Assembly (NCBI GenBank): GCA_024279255.1
Contig: JAJRRT010000011.1
Coordinates: forward strand, 1-61,990
Direction: 5' to 3'
From: Deltaproteobacteria bacterium
GTDB taxonomy: Bacteria; Desulfobacterota; Desulfuromonadia; Desulfuromonadales; Geopsychrobacteraceae
Length of the DNA: 61,990 nucleotides
Shown here in pieces: positions 61,786 to 61,990 of this stretch; within the stretch, counting starts at the first letter, position 1; each line of letters opens with the position of its first letter. Made by a program: the position numbers and the translations under genes. Below the pieces are notes generated by a model that saw only the letters and a list, made by a program, of their open reading frames with translations, was not told where the DNA came from and did no database searches.

Positions 61786-61905
61786 ATGGAAAAGAAGTTT
61801 GAAAACGATCTTGAAGAAGTCGAAGTCAGTAACGAAGAGCCTCTGGTTCTGGAAGAAATTCAGGTCGAAGAGCTCGCTATCGACGGCATCTGCGGGGTGT
61901 ACTGA
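61786..61905 (+). CDS. mftA: Mycofactocin precursor peptide MftA
   Basis: A 39-aa acidic peptide that ends in IDGICGVY, the diagnostic C-terminus of mycofactocin precursors. In the known pathway MftB binds the peptide, MftC (radical SAM) decarboxylates the terminal Tyr and crosslinks it to the preceding Val, and later enzymes free and finish the redox cofactor. AAGGAG lies seven bases before the ATG. The glutamate-rich leader (VLEEIQVEELA) is typical. The stop is one base before the next gene. Too short for ordinary ORF cut-offs. Confidence 0.95.
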   Translation: MEKKFENDLEEVEVSNEEPLVLEEIQVEELAIDGICGVY

Positions 61906-61906
61906 G

Positions 61907-61990
61907 ATGGCTGCGGCAGGCATCAAGCTGCATCCCGCCTGCCGCGTGCGGCAGGAAGAGTTCGGCCTCCTGTTTTACGATCAGCGGGGG
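61907..61990 (+). CDS. mftB: Mycofactocin chaperone MftB, N-terminal part
   Basis: The frame opens one base after mftA and runs off the window after 28 codons (IKLHPACRVRQEEFGLLFYD). This is the beginning of the small peptide-binding protein MftB, whose N-terminus reads H/P-x-x-x-R-x-E-x-F-G. The rest of the mft operon should lie beyond the window. Confidence 0.8.
   Translation, partial: MAAAGIKLHPACRVRQEEFGLLFYDQRG

Noticed and set aside
1..61990. CRISPR array, rRNA operon or replication origin
   Set aside because: No regularly spaced repeats, no rRNA sequence and no DnaA-box cluster were seen.

Overview
The window reads as chromosome of an anaerobic, metal- or sulfur-respiring deltaproteobacterium of the Desulfuromonas/Geobacter/Pelobacter type. 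This rests on gene style and content, not on a marker gene. It holds many PAS-type sensor kinases, NtrC-type response regulators, sigma-54 promoters, iron-dependent alcohol dehydrogenases, an aldehyde:ferredoxin oxidoreductase, an NhaD antiporter and several radical SAM enzymes.

Layout. (1) 1-7.8 kb: a tRNA-Glu, then a heat-shock block (dnaK, hsp20 and an htpX-like protease leftward; two hsp20 genes rightward) and a chemoreceptor. It ends in a decayed copy of the tRNA-Glu tail and terminator, next to an IS3-family orfA fragment. A RAYT/DnaA-C-like remnant lies inside. (2) 7.9-13.6 kb: pyrC, then leftward an aldehyde dehydrogenase, NhaD and a radical SAM/SPASM protein. (3) 14-23.8 kb: a sigma-54 promoter in front of a 34-residue membrane peptide; a porin/AmiS-UreI/DUF4242 operon read from a sigma-54 promoter; an Fe-ADH followed by a kinase/NtrC-type regulator pair; moaA, a MOSC protein and a small ribbon-helix-helix protein. 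(4) 24-36.8 kb: a radical SAM protein behind tandem TGTAG-N7-CTACA sites, a hybrid kinase, a second Fe-ADH with a sigma-54 promoter, a MoxR/VWA pair, a frameshifted thiol peroxidase, a GldA-like dehydrogenase and an orphan kinase paralogous to the earlier one. (5) 36.8-39.6 kb: two transporters and a small membrane protein, leftward. (6) 39.6-50.3 kb: a kinase/NtrC-type pair and a DUF1302/DUF1329/YCF48-like/RND envelope cluster. (7) 50.4-60.9 kb: a quinohemoprotein amine dehydrogenase operon (qhpA-D-C-B, two U32-family genes, qhpF, qhpE) followed by an aldehyde:ferredoxin oxidoreductase. (8) 61-62 kb: a Nudix hydrolase and, divergent from it, the start of a mycofactocin locus (mftA, partial mftB).

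How it fits together. The second half is a periplasmic amine-oxidation system. Amines would be oxidised by the CTQ/heme enzyme and the aldehyde by AOR. Alcohol and aldehyde dehydrogenases elsewhere in the window offer alternative routes. The most interesting point is in the CTQ operon. The known aerobic pathway uses QhpG, an O2-dependent flavin monooxygenase, to hydroxylate the precursor tryptophan. No such gene is present here. In its place are two overlapping genes resembling UbiV and UbiU, the U32-family Fe-S proteins that carry out O2-independent hydroxylation in ubiquinone synthesis. I propose an anaerobic route to CTQ. A second peptide-derived redox cofactor system, mycofactocin, begins about 0.9 kb after the AOR gene and has its own sigma-54 promoter and upstream inverted repeat.
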